From the NCBI GenBank assembly GCA_030407085.1, contig CM059584.1, positions 88,114,501-88,178,500 of the forward strand: 64,000 nt of DNA, given 5' to 3'. The stretch comes from Trichopria drosophilae (taxonomy: Eukaryota; Arthropoda; Insecta; Hymenoptera; Diapriidae). The notes below the pieces were generated by a model. That model was not told the DNA's origin. It ran no database searches and saw nothing but the letters and a program-made list of their open reading frames with translations. Shown piece after piece: positions 53,634-64,000 of this stretch. The position numbers were made by a program, and so were the translations under genes. Every line of letters starts with the position of its first letter. The first letter of the stretch is position 1.

Positions 53634-55463
53634 TTACAGGATCTCGTGTGACCTCAGTGGACGGAGAGATCCCAGCAGCACTGCTTTCTGCATTCGGCCT
53701 GCGATGGAATTTGCATGTTCTCGACAGGCCGAAATGCTTTTGATGTTTTGGAGGAAAGTTGGTCTCATTCCTCCCAGCACTCCAATTATCAGCAAGACGA
53801 GCTTGATTTTGAATCCTCGATACAGCTTGCGAATCTCGAACAAGAGTTCCTGATATTTCATCCGTTTTTCGTCCTCTTTACTGACTATATTTGTCTCTGC
53901 TGGTGCAGAGATCTCGATGACGAAGATGGATTTGTCATCGAAGTCAACAAGGACGATGTCAGGCTTATTGACTGATATTTGCCTGCTCGGCAGGAATGAG
54001 TAATTCCAGTATATTCGGCACGACTCATTCCCGACTACGGATTCAATATCAGTGGGGACGTATGGCAAAACTGGGGTTGCATCAATACCATAAGTGCTGC
54101 GAAGATAGTAATACAGCACTCGAAGAGCCGCATTGTGACGTTCGATGTATGCTGAAACTGCCAAAAGATGCATTAGTGTCTCAGCATGACATCTACACAA
54201 TCTACAAAGCGTACTCTGTACCGCCTGGTGTAAGATGTTCTGGCGATTGCGGTATTGATGACCCCATCCTGGCATGCGAAGATAAAACCCTCGGTCTCGG
54301 ATTTCAAGTCGGCTGATCTTAAGAAGGAGAAGGTCATCTCTGCCGACAAGCCAAGTTGTTCGACATTTCGGAATGGGTTGGTCTCCATTTATATAAGAGG
54401 TGAATATTCGGGCTAGGTGTTGATGGACACAAGTGAACTTCTTCCACCAATAGTTGTTAATTCCACCCCAGCCAGGCGAGGAGGAATTCCTCGCTCTTGT
54501 GATGGCATTTTTCACCTCTAATGCACTGACGGGTGGGCAATCTTCAGTTTGTTGTGTGACTTCGTCGCACAACTCGGTGAAGATTTCAATACCTGGAGTG
54601 TCTGCATTGAGCCTAGATGTTTTCTCGTAGATGCTCTCCCAGAATTCCTCAACCGAGGCCATCGACGGAAACTCGCTTGAGGCTGCGATACGATGTTTGA
54701 AGAGGTTGGAAGAATACGTCCAAAATATTGCGTTTTGACGAATTTCATCTTCCCGTCTTTGCAGCCTCTTTTTGGCATCGGCCAAAACCCGAATTTTATT
54801 CGCCAAACGTTGCTTGATTTTGAGCAACTTCAACTTGTTCAGTGTGTGATAGTACGTCCGCAGTTGTTGCGCGAACTTCTTGACTTTAGCCGTAAATGAA
54901 CGGCCAGATGTTAAATAGTCGATCACACACTGAATTCGGGAAACGAGCTTCCGTTTCAGTCGAATTTTGCTGTTCAATTGAGACATGCGTTTTGTAATCG
55001 GTCGACTCCCCGATATCTGTGTCAGATTTCGTGGAGTCACCAGATCACTCGCAGCCTCGTGAACAGCACAATTGGCTTGCCACAGGTCGCAATCATCCGA
55101 AAGAGCATCCAGAAGTAGGCTATTTGCTCTATCTACTTCTCGTTGTTTAGGCTAAATGTTTGTTGTCAACTTTCGCCTAAAAAGGAGTGTCGTGCTTTCA
55201 CAATGTGGAGCATCTCTCCCTGCACCGCGTACGGGCTCAGTTGTTATTGCCCGCACATTCGGTACCGGTTGATAGCTGGGAACAACGAAACCTATCCACC
55301 TCAGATAGGCCACATTATCTCTCAGTTGTTGAGAAAAGCGATCTGCCAGTTCGGGATGCATTACTGCAAACCGACTATGCATTGGCTCCATGTAGCCTCT
55401 CTCTGTTGCGAACAGCTCTCCTCGTAGCAGCGCATTAGATCTTGCCTGAGATCCTCCGTCCAC
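53634..55463 (-). pseudogene. R2/R4-type LINE protein with internal deletion of reverse transcriptase
   Basis: A long frame (55040-53634, 468 codons) plus an N-terminal piece in another frame (55463-55152). The upstream part has basic helices, then NAITRARNSSSPGWGGINNYW and the region leading into reverse transcriptase. It then jumps to WLVGRDDLLLLKISRLEIRD and CRLCRCHAETLMHLL (Cys/His motif). The C-terminal KPDIVLVDFDDKSIFVIEIS is a PD-(D/E)xK restriction-like endonuclease, as in R2, R4 and Dong elements. The palm with YADD is missing, so it is a deletion derivative even though the frame is open. Confidence 0.75.
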
Positions 55464-55845
55464 TGAAATCGTACGTGGACATCAGCGGGTCGTCGTCCCG
55501 AGACACTCGTTTCGGCCCCTCCACCTCGGGAATCGGCTGCATCCGAAGCAGGATGGTTAGCCCTACTCCCCGTTGTTATGCCTCTCTCGTTTGTCTCTTA
55601 CCTCGCCATCCACTGGGGTTGGTTACCCAATCTCTGGCAAGGTTGCTAAGAGTCCAGGGGCCACCGGTTTTAATAGGCACACGTGGAGGTGAGAGTAGGC
55701 CATTTGGGAAGATAGGCTAAGATGCAGCTTTTTGCATAGCCGCATTGTGTTACGCATGATTCCCTTTGGGCCCCTCCGCTGCAGACCGCACCGGGCCATT
55801 TCGTTATTTGTTATTGTTATTATTATTATTTAAATAATAACTTAA
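55464..55845. other. 5' part of the R2/R4-type LINE and flank
   Basis: No convincing ORF. It ends with a ~35-bp copy of the LINE's 3' UTR motif at 55777-55811, suggesting a second insertion or a head-to-tail arrangement. Confidence 0.35.
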
Positions 55846-55849
55846 ACAA

Positions 55850-56097
55850 CAACATTGGTTTCTTATGTCGCTCAATCTGTCCGAAAAATGAGAAATTTTT
55901 TTGATCAAATCTCTTCCAGATTAGCTGTTACTGCAACCACGCCTCAAATCATGAGGCAGGTCATTGCAGTGTCGGTACTGAGTTCAATTCAACGCGCAGA
56001 AAATTGTCTACGCGAGGACTCGAACCCAGAACCTTCGGAGACGTTCAAGTTACGAAACAAGGCGGACGCCTTAGCCATCGTAACCATCTCGCCCCCT
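55850..56097 (-). mobile_element. tRNA-derived SINE, copy 1
   Basis: Minus strand starts GGGGGCGAGATGGTTACGAT, has GGCTAAGGCGTC (A-box region) and GGTTCGAGTCC (B box, 56016-56026), then a ~170-bp body ending CAATGTTGTTGTTTAAG and a TTA-rich tail. The body differs from that of the SINE at 21251. Confidence 0.8.
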
Positions 56098-56152
56098 TAT
56101 TATTGTTATTGTTGTTGTTATTGTTATTATTTTTATTTCAGTAATAACTTTA

Positions 56153-56407
56153 ACAACAACATTGGTTTCTCATGGCGCTCAATCTGTACGAAAAGTGAGA
56201 ATTTTTTGCTCAAATCTCTACCACATCAGCGTGAAATGTCACTGCAACCACGCCCCAAACCATGAGGTAGGTGATTGCAGTGTTGGTACTGAGTTCAATT
56301 CAACGCGCAGAAAATTGTCTACACGGGGACTCGAACCCAGAACCTTCGGAGACGTTCAGGTTACGAAACAACGCGGACGCCTAAGCCATCGTAACCATCT
56401 CGCCCCC
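56153..56407 (-). mobile_element. tRNA-derived SINE, copy 2
   Basis: Same layout and ~85-90% identity by eye with copy 1, same orientation, ~55 bp upstream of it. B box GGTTCGAGTCC is at 56327-56337. The A-box region here reads GGCTTAGGCGTC. Confidence 0.8.
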
Positions 56408-56448
56408 TTTTTATTATTATTATTATTATTATTATATAAATAACACAA

Positions 56449-57461
56449 GTAACAATATGACGCTGAAGTTAGCGGCGGATTCGAAAATTAGTGGTTCTAA
56501 CCCAGTAAAAAAATCATTAATATTTCATGATAAATAAATTGAAAAAATTCGAAAAAATCATGCAGCTACCTTATGGACATCATAAAACGTTGCCAGTGTC
56601 TGTTATGCATTGCAATATGTTTACTTATTTGTTTATGTAAACAATTTTAAGTGATCTACCGTATACTCGCTCTGCATGGACCTAGCGATTCGAAAAAAAT
56701 CATGTCAATGCCTTGGCCATAATATACAACGATAGCATGGTCCGCTAAGCGTTGTAGCGCTTCGTTGTTTACATAATGTTAATGTAAAGAATTTCATGTA
56801 CTCGCTCATATCTCGGCCCTGCATGGACGTGGGTTTTCGAAAAAAACCATGCCAATGCCTTTCCCATATGGCATCGTTGTATATTATGAAAAATGCATTG
56901 GCAGGATTTTTTTTCGAAATCCTACGTCCATGCAGGGCCCAGATATGAGCGAGTACATGAAAATTTACACTTATATTAAGTAAACAAAAAAGCCGAGCAA
57001 CGCATAACGGACCATGCCATCGTTGTATATTATGGAAAAGGCATTGACATGATTTTTTTCGAAACGCCACGTCCATGCAGGACCGAGATATGAGCGAGTA
57101 CATGAAATTGTTTACATTAACATTATGTATACAACGAAGCGCAGCAACGCTTAGCGGACCATGCCATCGTTGTATATTATGGAAAAGGCATTGGCATGAT
57201 TTTTTTCGAAACTCCACGTCCATGCAGAGCCAGCATACGGTAGATCACTTAGAATTGTTTACATAAACAAATAAGTAAACATATTGCAATGCATAACAGA
57301 CACTGGCAACATTTTATGATGTCCATAAGATAGCTGCATGATTTTTTCGAATTTTTTCAATTTATTTATCATGAAATATTAATGATTTTTTTACTGGGTT
57401 AGAACCACTAATTTTCGAATCCGCCGCTGGCGAAAACGCCGCTAACTTCAGCGTCATTGTA
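56449..57461. mobile_element. foldback element built from inverted arms and internal satellite units
   Basis: Outer arms (56455-56700 and ~57215-57457) start TGACGCTGAAGTTAGCGGC on both sides; the right one carries a 15-bp insertion. Between them ~170-bp units occur as one inverted (56700-56870) and two direct copies (56880-57055, 57056-57225). Each unit has CCACGTCCATGCAG, GAGCGAGTACATGAAA and CATCGTTGTATATTATGG. The 172-codon minus ORF at 56705-57223 merely reads through the repeats. Confidence 0.75.
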
Positions 57462-57794
57462 ACAATACGAATAAAAAATATAGATTTCGTCAGATTGATA
57501 AATCTGATTGTTCGTCGTATTGATGATATAGGTTGGTATTGGTTTACATGTGTTTGCACTTCAAATTATTAGAAATCCAAATATAAACTAGTGTTGGCGT
57601 GGTGCCTTGCTCGCTTCGCTCGCTCAGAAACTTCGACCCAGTAGAGAGTCAGCTATTTCTTAATACTCGTTTGTTTACTAACAGCTTTCAATTATATTAG
57701 AAAATTATATTGATATTTGGGGGTCCAATCATATTTAGGTCAAAGTGGCTTCGATAGAAATGTTACAACAATATAGTGTTTCTTATATGAATGA

Positions 57795-58715
57795 AAATTG
57801 AAAATGAGCATTTTCAAAACTTCGACCCCGACAACAGGCCAGCCGAAGTATTAATAAATACAAGTTGCAGAACCCTTACTTCAAGCACTTGTATTGTAAT
57901 AGACTATTCGATGCATATTACATGTTTACAGTGTTTTACTAATTACTGTCTGTATCATTATGATCTTATATATACCGTATATATACATATAATTCGTCAA
58001 AGATATCTTGAAAGTTTCGAAAATATCTCTAACGGATATCTTTTAGATACTATAAGACATCTTTTAGATATATCGAAATAGTTATTTTCGTATCAAAGGC
58101 GTAAAAGAACTTATGCGCCCATAGGTGATCACCGCGCCTGAGGCACTGGCGAAGACTACCTTGGGGGGGTAGGGGGTCGAAACGTCGAAATTTGATGAAA
58201 AACTATAGGGTAATTTCTTTGCCGAGGTGACCAAATTCAATACTTTTTCAGACAATAGTCATAAGCATTTTAAACCAGCTTTTAAGGCATTATGATTGAC
58301 TTTAGGAAGAAAATGCATACAACCTTTTTTGTAGAGAATTTAATGCTCTATCTTTTTTGTTTAAAACAGTTTTTAATGAAATTTGTATTTTTCAAAATAA
58401 ATGCAAAAAAGTACGAAGAAACTTAATTGGGGCTAATTTTTGTTAGTAATGGACGGATGGATCTGCGCCAAAATCTAATCAGATCTAAGTTATGCCAAGA
58501 CGCGCATTTAAAAAAAATGTATGTCAATACGCTTATCCGTTCGCGAGTTATCGCGAGACAAAAAAACGGGACGTACGGACGTACGTACGTACAAGATCAC
58601 GGACACAAATTTTGTTATTGTTGATTTGGGTTCCTTAAACTATATGGTAATTTTTATGCCCGAAGTAACCAAATTCAATACTTCGTCCAGACCTAAGGTC
58701 TGGGTCGAAGCAATA
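57795..58715 (+). repeat. dispersed repeat family, copy C (longest)
   Basis: It begins TTGAAAATGAGCATTTTCAA and CTTCGACCCCGAC, continues with AACCTTTTTTGTAGAGAATT, AATTGGGGCTAAT, CTAATCAGATCTAAG and the ACGGACGTAC run, and ends GACCTAAGGTCTGGGTCGAAG. Best guide to the full element (~920 bp). No coding capacity. Confidence 0.65.
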
Positions 58716-58924
58716 ATAAATAACACATTTTTTCACAAAAAAAAATTAAATTAAGTTAGAACTTGAAAAACGGAAAGTTCTATGTTACCATGTCAGAATG
58801 TTAAAGGCGACTAACTAGTTCAAGTAGGTAGGCATTATGATAATTTCTTGGAAACTTCACACAAAACAAAATATAATTAACTACGAAAATATGAACAACA
58901 AAATGTAACTACTGTGGGACAAGT

Positions 58925-60330
58925 GGACGATAAATGACCTGCGGTGGGAATATTGTGAATCTTTCAGAATTTCTTGTTGCATTTCCTTGACGACCATCAT
59001 TTTCAAGGCCTCATCATCTCCAATCATGTTTTCCAATCGTTGATCCAGCCGATATACATAGAGTTGACCAACCATAATTTTCCATACATGCATCCGGCAC
59101 GTGAATCGTCATCATTTTCGGTGTACGACTGAAGTGATATCCTTGGAGTTCTAGGGCCCACCTGGCCAATCGACCGACGGGATTATGAAAGTTACATAAC
59201 CATTTCAAACTACTATGATCTTGAAACGGACAGATACGCCGTCATAGGTAAACAAGGCGTGTGTGAGTGAGAGTGAAAGACGCGTGTGAGATAGTGTGAG
59301 TGTCGCGTACCGAGGCGGGACCGCGGCCTATAAATTTGGGGGAAATTACCTAAGAGAAGGAAAATCGTCGCCTGACCGTCTCATACAGTCTGTCGATCAA
59401 CTTACGCCCGCTCCAAATCCCCGGCCACGCACGTTTCCGTGGGAGGGTCAGAGTCAGCGTACTAAAAAATATACTTGCAGTGGCACTTAGGTCAGCGCAC
59501 CGTGTGTCCCTGTTAAATACGGGTAGGCAGGGCCCACGTAGGATCTAATTAATGATTTTTATCCTTTCAGATGGAGTTGTACGAATTAAGCAGCAGCCCA
59601 GATTTAAGATAATATTTAGTAAACGATAAACACAATTCGGATACTTTGAAGAATTAATAAACTGATTTTTGTATGCAAGTTCAGTTTCTGGAGTCCGATA
59701 ATTTTACCATACTTGCACGTTACAATCTGTAATAACTCTGAAATGGTAGCCCTCTATATAAGTCCTAAATTTCCTTATAGCCCAGATGACAGCCAAACAT
59801 TCCAGTTACGAAACGGAATAATTTCTTTCAGCCGCGTTCAGGATGCGACTCACGAATGCCAATACTCTGTCCTCATCGATTTTCTGGACTAGAACAGCTC
59901 CTAGACCTGTTCCACTAGCATCTGTTTTGATGACGAATTCCTAGGTAAAATCCGGCCGATGAAGAATTGGAGCAGACGCCATCAAGGATTTAATTTGCTT
60001 AAAATCATCTTCGTTTTCTGGCGTCCAGGCATAACATTGATTTTTTTTGTTAGTTGCGTCAGTGGCTCTGCAATAGTTGAAAAATCAGGCATAAATTTCC
60101 TATACCAGGACGACATGCAGAGAAATCTGCGATGTTGACGAAGTCTTGGGTGCCGGGTAATCCACAATTGGCTGGATCTTTTCCGGATCTGACTAAATCC
60201 TTCCCCATATATTCGGCTCTCTATAGAAAATCACTGTAAGCAGTTCCATGATAACCTCACGTTCCAAGTGCCTTCCACCTCTCAGCGATCGTATCTTTTG
60301 GAAAACTTTGTGGTACCATTGACTCCATTG
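58925..60330 (-). pseudogene. Ty3/gypsy pol fragment interrupted by a solo LTR
   Basis: From high to low coordinates: SDPEKIQPIVDYPAPKT and FLCMSSWYRKFMPDFSTIAE (reverse transcriptase connection), AEPLTQLTKK, then YIEGYHFRVITD (RNase H) running into the LTR insertion at 59724. Below it, SSLKWLCNFHNPVGRLARWA ends RNase H, and GQLYVYRLDQRLENMIGDDE with VVKEMQQEILKDS is the pre-integrase region. Several frameshifts. A different gypsy lineage from the one at 27399-31661. Confidence 0.75.
59222..59724 (+). mobile_element. solo LTR inserted in gypsy RNase H
   Basis: 503 bp beginning TGAAACGG and ending CACGTTACA, flanked by ATCT (59218-59221 and 59725-59728). Removing it rejoins the RNase H frame at ITD-HSS. 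A TATA box (CCTATAAATTTGG, ~59328) and a polyadenylation signal (AATAAA, ~59656) in order on the plus strand give U3-R-U5 polarity. Confidence 0.75.
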
Positions 60331-61759
60331 CGTCAGTCCAAACGTCTTGACGCCTCCTCCTACCTCTTATCTATTTGTCACGCGAATTACTATGCTAACG
60401 CCATTAGGCCAATTTGGGTGTAATAGTATTAATATTATTAACTATAATCGACCGACTCACCCCTGTGAAATTGTTGAACCCTAGTCTAAAGATCTTCTCG
60501 TTTTCATATCAAGCTTTACTTACGTAATCATTTGTACCCAACTTTGTCGCGCATTATTGTCACCGGAAACTATTATTTTCCATGGTTATATATATATATA
60601 GGGTACCAACTGAATATGCGAGCGGTACTCACTTTTCTATTATGATTAATTTTTGTTTCGTATATATTGTTTTTTTGACAACGGACTATGAAGTTCAGAA
60701 CAATAATAATAGGATTTAAAAAATGAATTCAATAATTTAACATGGTACTGCAAGTGGGATTGTTATGGTAGTTACGGCTAAAGAGTGAATAACCAAAAGT
60801 TCAGCGAAGATGGAAAACGCGATGACAGTATACTTTGTACATCAATGATACCTTTAGAGCTGGTGGGGATAGGCGACCGCAAAAATTGCAATTTACCGTT
60901 TGGAAAACCAGGAGGTCATTTCTGTACGGTATTGTCGGCCTATCAAAGTACAGTTTGCTCATAAAAATGTACAACTCGCGGTAAATAAAGCTACAGGGAT
61001 TGAAAATCAGGTCGAAGCCTTTCAATTGATGTCGATTATCATGATCCGAAAGTCAGTATCAGTTATACATACAACAAGTTCTTTACAATACTCAATGGAA
61101 AAGTGTACAATTCTGAAATTGGCTATACCTAGACTCAATTCATCGATTTCATACGATTTTGCAAGATACTTCGAGGGGTTCGATGTAGATAATGACAAAT
61201 TTAGTTAACGGGATTCTAAACGAAATTTAAATGCCCGATGCATTTTAGGCCCCTTTTATTCGGGACCCTAGGCTCTCAATTTTCCACCGATTGCGATTAA
61301 ATTTTGTTTACAACTACATGAGATGTATAAAAAGGCCTTTGTGGAGCCAAAATTTAGAATAACACTGAATTTCCTAAATAAATACTTATTTGATCGTGCA
61401 TAAGTTCTAAACTTTTCCGCAAGCGCTGTGATCGGTTCATGCCCTAATGTTTTCTATGACGTCGCAAAATCAAAAGAAAATATAACTAATATGGCGGCCC
61501 GATACGCAGCTGTGCGTCAGTCATATGGATTCGGCATTCAACTCCGAAATCCAAAGTTCGAAAATTTTGTACTCCTGGCGAGCCGCGCAAAAATTTTTTG
61601 TCGATTCGTGACGATATCGTGTAGATATCGTGCATCGCGATCGGTCTCTCCATGACAAAAGACGAGGAGGAAGAAAACACAACGGCACAACAACCACGGG
61701 GAAGCAGCCTGCAGATTCACCAATGAATCCACCAACCAATTGTTCCAGATATTTTTTTA
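60331..61759. other. no gene recognised
   Basis: ORF 60900-61208 (102 codons) and several short overlapping ORFs at 61428-61740 have no recognisable domain. A (TA)n run is at ~60587-60600. Repeat-derived sequence is likely but unassigned. Confidence 0.3.
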
Positions 61760-61764
61760 AAAAT

Positions 61765-62545
61765 AATAATTTATTTGCATCTTATCAGACTACACCTACT
61801 GAGAGTTCTGGTAATAATTAAAAAAAATGCGAAATATGAAATGCCTTTAGATGCAAATAATCATCAATAAAAAGTTTATTTGCTTCTTACCAGGCTCGTA
61901 TAAATAGACTTGAGAGTTTTGGTATCAATTAAACAAAATACGATATATGAAATGTCATTATATGCAAATAATCTTCTATAATAAATTTATTCGCTTCTTA
62001 CCATACTCGTATAAATAGAGTTGACAGCTCGGTACCAATTAAAAAAATACGATATATGAAATGTCTTTGTATACAAATAATCATATATAAAAAGTTTATT
62101 CGCTTCTTACCAGACTCTAATAAATATATTGAGAGCTCTGGTAAGAATTAAAAAAAATGTGAAACATGGAAAGTACATTGATGTACATAATTATATATTT
62201 TGAAACACTAAAGTTTATTGGCTTCTTACCATATTCGTATAAATAGAGTTGATAGCTCGGTACCAATTAAACAAAATACGATATATGAAATGTCTTTAGA
62301 TGCAAATAATCATCAATAAAAAGTTTATTTGCTTCTTACCAGACTCGTATAAATAGACTTCACAGCTCTGGTATCGATTAAACAAAATACGATATATGAA
62401 ATGTCTTTAGATGCAAATATTCATCTATAATAAGTTTATTCGCTCCTTACCAGATACGTATAAATAAAGCTAACAGCTCCGGTACCAATTAAACAAAATA
62501 CAATATATGAAACGCCTTTAGGTGCAAATAATCATGTATCAAAAG
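61765..62545. repeat. ~110-bp tandem satellite array, seven units
   Basis: GCTTCTTACCAG-like phasing marks recur at ~61774, 61882, 61993, 62102, 62221, 62331 and 62442. Most units contain CGTATAAATAGA (TATA-like), RGTACCAATTAAACAAAATA, GATATATGAAATGTC and ATGCAAATAATC (octamer-like). Units differ by 10-20%. Confidence 0.85.
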
Positions 62546-62548
62546 TTT

Positions 62549-62720
62549 TAAAAGTTGAAAAATGATTGTCCGCGTATGAAATATAAGATCGTTGATGGTA
62601 ATGCATTTTACCATTACTTCAATGAGCATAAGGGTTGAAAAGTGATTGCTGATGTAAGAAATATAAGTTCGGTTAATGGTAATGAATGTTGCCATTAATT
62701 CATATATAAAAAATCTTAAC
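62549..62720. repeat. two ~90-bp direct repeats after the satellite
   Basis: GTTGAAAARTGATTG, GAAATATAAG and GGTAATG..TTDCCATTA recur in two units with a TAATGGTAA-type inverted core. Confidence 0.55.
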
Positions 62721-63099
62721 AACTTGTTGGCAATGAGAAAATGTAAAAGTATAGTGAATCCTACAATTGCTAGATTCATAACCTTGTAAAAAATCTGTTT
62801 GGCGACATACAAAACTAATTATGTCATTAGTGATGAATGTTACATTAGCATATACATAACCATAATGTAATGAGTTATCAGTGACTGGATTGTGGCGAGT
62901 ACACTACATATGTTTACTTTACCGCTCTAACCGAAACGTCAATCCGAGAAGTTGACTCTGTACTGTGCCATATTGGATATTGTCTTGAAGAGAGCGCTCC
63001 TCGTGCCAAACCCCAAAAACATATATATCAAGAGAAATTTAAATGCCAGCACAGGCATTTAAACTGGATATTCAAATTTCGTATAGAATCCCCTTAATA

Positions 63100-63520
63100 C
63101 TCTGTGTAAACTGCACGTTTATTTGTAAACCTATACCTATCGTATTATATGTCAACCTCCATACATAAATTGGGAATACTCGGACCAGAACTTTTTGCAA
63201 AAGCGTTATTGTGGATTGGGCAACATTCCAAGAATACCCAGGAGTCGCGGAATAAATATATCGATTGTTTCCGTGAGATTTTCTCGAGGACCAGAAAGTT
63301 ACACGATATTTGTAATAGAATACTGGTCACCTCTGATTCGCATATTTCAGGTGTTAAAAAACTAGCGCAAAACACACTGAAGTAGTTGGGAGCTGAAGCG
63401 GTATAACTTCTTAAGCCTCACAAAATATTGCATCAGTTTCATGTATCTGCTTCAGAAAATGAATCTGCTGCAGAGTATGAATCTGACAAAGACGAAGTTT
63501 TTGGTACGTTGTGTGCAACT
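63100..63520 (+). pseudogene. second RAG1/Transib-type transposase C-terminal fragment
   Basis: 63149-63385 reads MSTSIHKLGILGPELFAKAL, LWIGQHSKNTQESRNKYIDC, FSRTRKLHDICNRILVTSDS. This aligns block by block with the fragment at 24889-25647 (HK..I.G.E, IGQ..E..E.R.K, LL.TSDP.IS) but is more diverged: SKNTQES replaces SEEALEA, so the expected catalytic Glu neighbourhood is altered. Stops follow at 63383 and later. Confidence 0.55.
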
Positions 63521-63769
63521 TATAACTTGAATAAACATGTTACCTTTGGATTCGACAATGTATTAGGTTCAGTTTTGAATTACTAGTATATCCCGTTGTT
63601 CCTTAACATACTTCCTTAAATTTTGCTAGCAGAACGCCATGTAACATATATTATATAGTGATTTAAACCGCTCTAACTTCTTACCTGATATCTGTCCCAG
63701 AATTTTCTCTTCGCGAGCTTTCATTTGAACCTAATTAAAAAAATATAAAAAATGCGATTTTTCAGAAAA

Positions 63770-63977
63770 TGCAATTTTATTTTTATTTTCGAAAACTCAA
63801 GGTGAATTTTTCATAATTTTGAAAAACTAATAGGTTTTTTAAGAAGGCCAGGAAAAAACCGTTCAAAACCACTGTTTTCAAATCTTCGCATGTATTGATA
63901 CAAAAAGTTGTTCGTGTTTCAAAACGGCGCTCCAAGCGTAGCGGATTAACGGTTGTTACTTGACGTGGAATGACCCA
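63770..63977. mobile_element. possible terminal repeat of a DNA transposon
   Basis: It ends CTTGACGTGGAATGACCCA, similar in form to the GCGTGGAATGTCCC end of the Sola-like element at 41560. The internal part (GAAAATGCAATTTT, ACTCAAGGTG) is AT-rich. The partner end is not in the window. Confidence 0.35.
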
Positions 63978-64000
63978 TAAATTAAACGTATTGTGAATCG

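Noticed and set aside
53290..53975. Plus-strand ORFs of 68-116 codons
   Set aside because: Antisense of the LINE endonuclease region and of its duplicated 3' UTR.
55855..56443. Plus-strand ORFs of 136 and 93 codons
   Set aside because: They read the antisense of the two SINEs.
56705..57223. 172-codon minus ORF with internal ~60-residue repeats
   Set aside because: It exists because the DNA satellite unit happens to lack stops in that frame; no domain character and it spans units in both orientations.
58125..58178. GGGTCGAAACGTC, similar to the Penelope-arm hammerhead box
   Set aside because: The upstream sequence lacks a CUGANGA box and a matching stem II, so it was not called a ribozyme.
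61765..62720. Possible CRISPR-like array from regular repeats
   Set aside because: Units are ~110 bp, diverged and contiguous without unique spacers; the context is eukaryotic, so this is a tandem satellite.

Overview
This window is from an animal nuclear genome, almost certainly an insect. A hymenopteran (ant-like) genome would fit, but nothing seen here proves the order. The evidence is a spliced terminal exon of a nucleoporin p62 (Nup62)-like gene at 51990-52352 (minus), introns and AT-rich non-coding DNA, and a dense pile of insect-type transposable elements. The Nup62 exon is the only ordinary host gene I can support. Nearly everything else is mobile DNA, most of it broken, and several elements sit inside one another.

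Layout from left to right. 1-3560: 3' end of an envelope-bearing LTR retroelement, whose env C-terminus is followed by an unusual RRM + F-box + leucine-rich-repeat ORF and a structured 3' region. 4268-13991: a Sola-like DNA transposon gene (minus) interrupted first by a DD41D mariner-type element (4573-7558) and then by a 4.7 kb LINE (7572-12320), with target duplications that give the order. 14584-17449: a MITE with GC-richer cargo and a foldback element. 18185-21731: fragments of a LINE, a gypsy element and a Tc1/mariner gene, then an intact-looking tRNA-derived SINE. 23000-25650: remnants including a RAG1/Transib-type transposase C-terminus. 27399-31661: a Ty3/gypsy relic (minus) with an OTU-like cysteine protease domain ahead of the integrase tail. 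31781-42695: a large foldback element, two solo LTRs, and a second Sola-like element with a nearly complete gene. 43198-47245: a MITE, a dispersed repeat and a truncated LINE.

The most striking stretch is 47779-51493: a piggyBac gene (minus) split by two ribozyme-associated retroelements. One is a Penelope-like element with a GIY-YIG remnant and hammerhead-like motifs in inverted terminal arms. The other is a 1.44 kb LTR element with no coding capacity that carries a PBS, a PPT, a 4-bp target duplication and a textbook type-III hammerhead ribozyme in its 3' LTR. That is the organisation of a retrozyme. Loops I and II of the ribozyme share 11 nt of perfect complementarity, and the internal region holds a tRNA-like sequence.

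53146-64000: an R2/R4-type LINE with a duplicated 3' UTR, two tandem SINEs, a satellite-filled foldback element, a gypsy fragment hosting another solo LTR, a roughly 110-bp tandem array rich in TATA and octamer motifs, and a second RAG1-like fragment. No CRISPR array, rRNA or bacterial operon is present. All family names come from motif recognition by eye, without database searches.
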